64,000 nt of DNA from Psychrobacter alimentarius (GTDB lineage Bacteria > Pseudomonadota > Gammaproteobacteria > Pseudomonadales > Moraxellaceae): assembly GCF_001606025.1 (NCBI RefSeq), contig NZ_CP014945.1, forward strand, positions 1,736,001 through 1,800,000. Direction: 5' to 3'. The position numbers and the translations under genes were made by a program. Under the pieces are notes generated by a model, which saw only the letters and a program-made list of their open reading frames with translations, did no database searches and had not been told where the DNA came from. Position 1 is the first letter of the stretch; each line of letters opens with the position of its first letter. Positions 63,880 to 64,000 of the stretch are shown piece by piece.

Positions 63880-64000
63880 TTAATGTAGCGATGAAAAATA
63901 TTGGGTTGGCGATTTACCCAAGGATTTTTTAAACATCGTGATAAATGCATTAACAGAATCATATCCCAACATGCCTGCTACGTTTTGCACAGACTCTCCT
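63880..64000 (-). CDS. AraC-family transcriptional regulator, 3' end only
   Basis: The last 39 codons of a gene that enters from the right edge. The encoded peptide contains VAGMLGYDSVNAFITMFKK and SPTQYF, the second helix-turn-helix and terminal motif of AraC/XylS regulators (GY-x-S-x-x-x-F-x-x-x-FK, then SP-x-x-Y). It ends SSLH at a TAA. Effector domain and targets lie outside the window. Confidence 0.85.
   Translation of the reverse strand, partial: GESVQNVAGMLGYDSVNAFITMFKKSLGKSPTQYFSSLH

Noticed and set aside
1..64000. Prophage, transposon, toxin-antitoxin or defence island
   Set aside because: No integrase, transposase, terminal repeats, tail or capsid genes, restriction enzymes or paired small toxin-antitoxin genes are visible; nearly all genes belong to conserved chromosomal families.

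Overview
The window is a 64 kb piece of chromosome from a gammaproteobacterium of the Moraxellaceae, most likely Psychrobacter. This rests on recognised protein families, an A+T-rich base composition, the trpG-trpD-trpC order and a bacterial small SRP RNA; no 16S gene is present. It is almost entirely core genome. I saw no insertion sequence, prophage, integrase, tRNA, CRISPR array or restriction or defence island.

Layout. 1-7 kb: a truncated NadR-like kinase, YqhA, CreD, a DUF421 protein with a zinc ribbon, an EamA transporter, and a LysR regulator divergent from a pair of small DUF606 transporters. 7-9.5 kb: an LprI/DUF1311 protein, a strikingly repetitive Asp/Lys/Ser-rich protein (18 hexapeptide units) and a small membrane protein. 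9.5-19.7 kb, mostly minus strand: HrpA, a possible 29-residue membrane peptide, an unknown gene coupled to a DUF1543 gene, a metallophosphoesterase, an SLC13 transporter, a 54-residue acidic/His-rich protein (plus strand), DUF1275 and FabI. FolE follows on the plus strand.

20.7-35.4 kb, minus strand: Fe-alcohol dehydrogenase; a YejABEF-type peptide importer with gloB between the binding-protein gene and the permeases; SerC; a probable, very divergent HolD (DNA polymerase III psi subunit) with a long disordered insert; an M48 protease with a large C-terminal extension paired with LemA; and the 4.5S RNA gene. 35.6-39.8 kb: SIMPL protein, DUF4124 protein and glutamine synthetase, the last with a textbook sigma-54 promoter and an upstream NtrC-like site. 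39.8-44.3 kb, plus strand: trpGDC, an Smr protein and an AlkA-type glycosylase.

44.3-54.1 kb: MscS channel, BtuB-like receptor, then ahcY-metF preceded by a well-formed S-adenosylhomocysteine riboswitch, RsmE, and a PAS-GGDEF-EAL protein. 54.4-58.4 kb: two paralogous long acyl-CoA dehydrogenases. 58.7-64 kb: a Gcr-family membrane protein (often mislabelled site-specific recombinase), ApaH and RsmA on the minus strand, an unknown small gene, and the C-terminus of an AraC-type regulator running off the right edge.

Themes are one-carbon/SAM recycling (riboswitch, ahcY, metF), nitrogen control of glnA, tryptophan synthesis, fatty-acid synthesis and oxidation (fabI, two dehydrogenases), and envelope upkeep. 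The observations most worth following are the SAH riboswitch, the HolD candidate, the sigma-54/NtrC arrangement with a leader of about 365 nt, the hexapeptide-repeat protein, and gloB inside the yej operon. Nothing clearly amounts to an undescribed multi-gene system.
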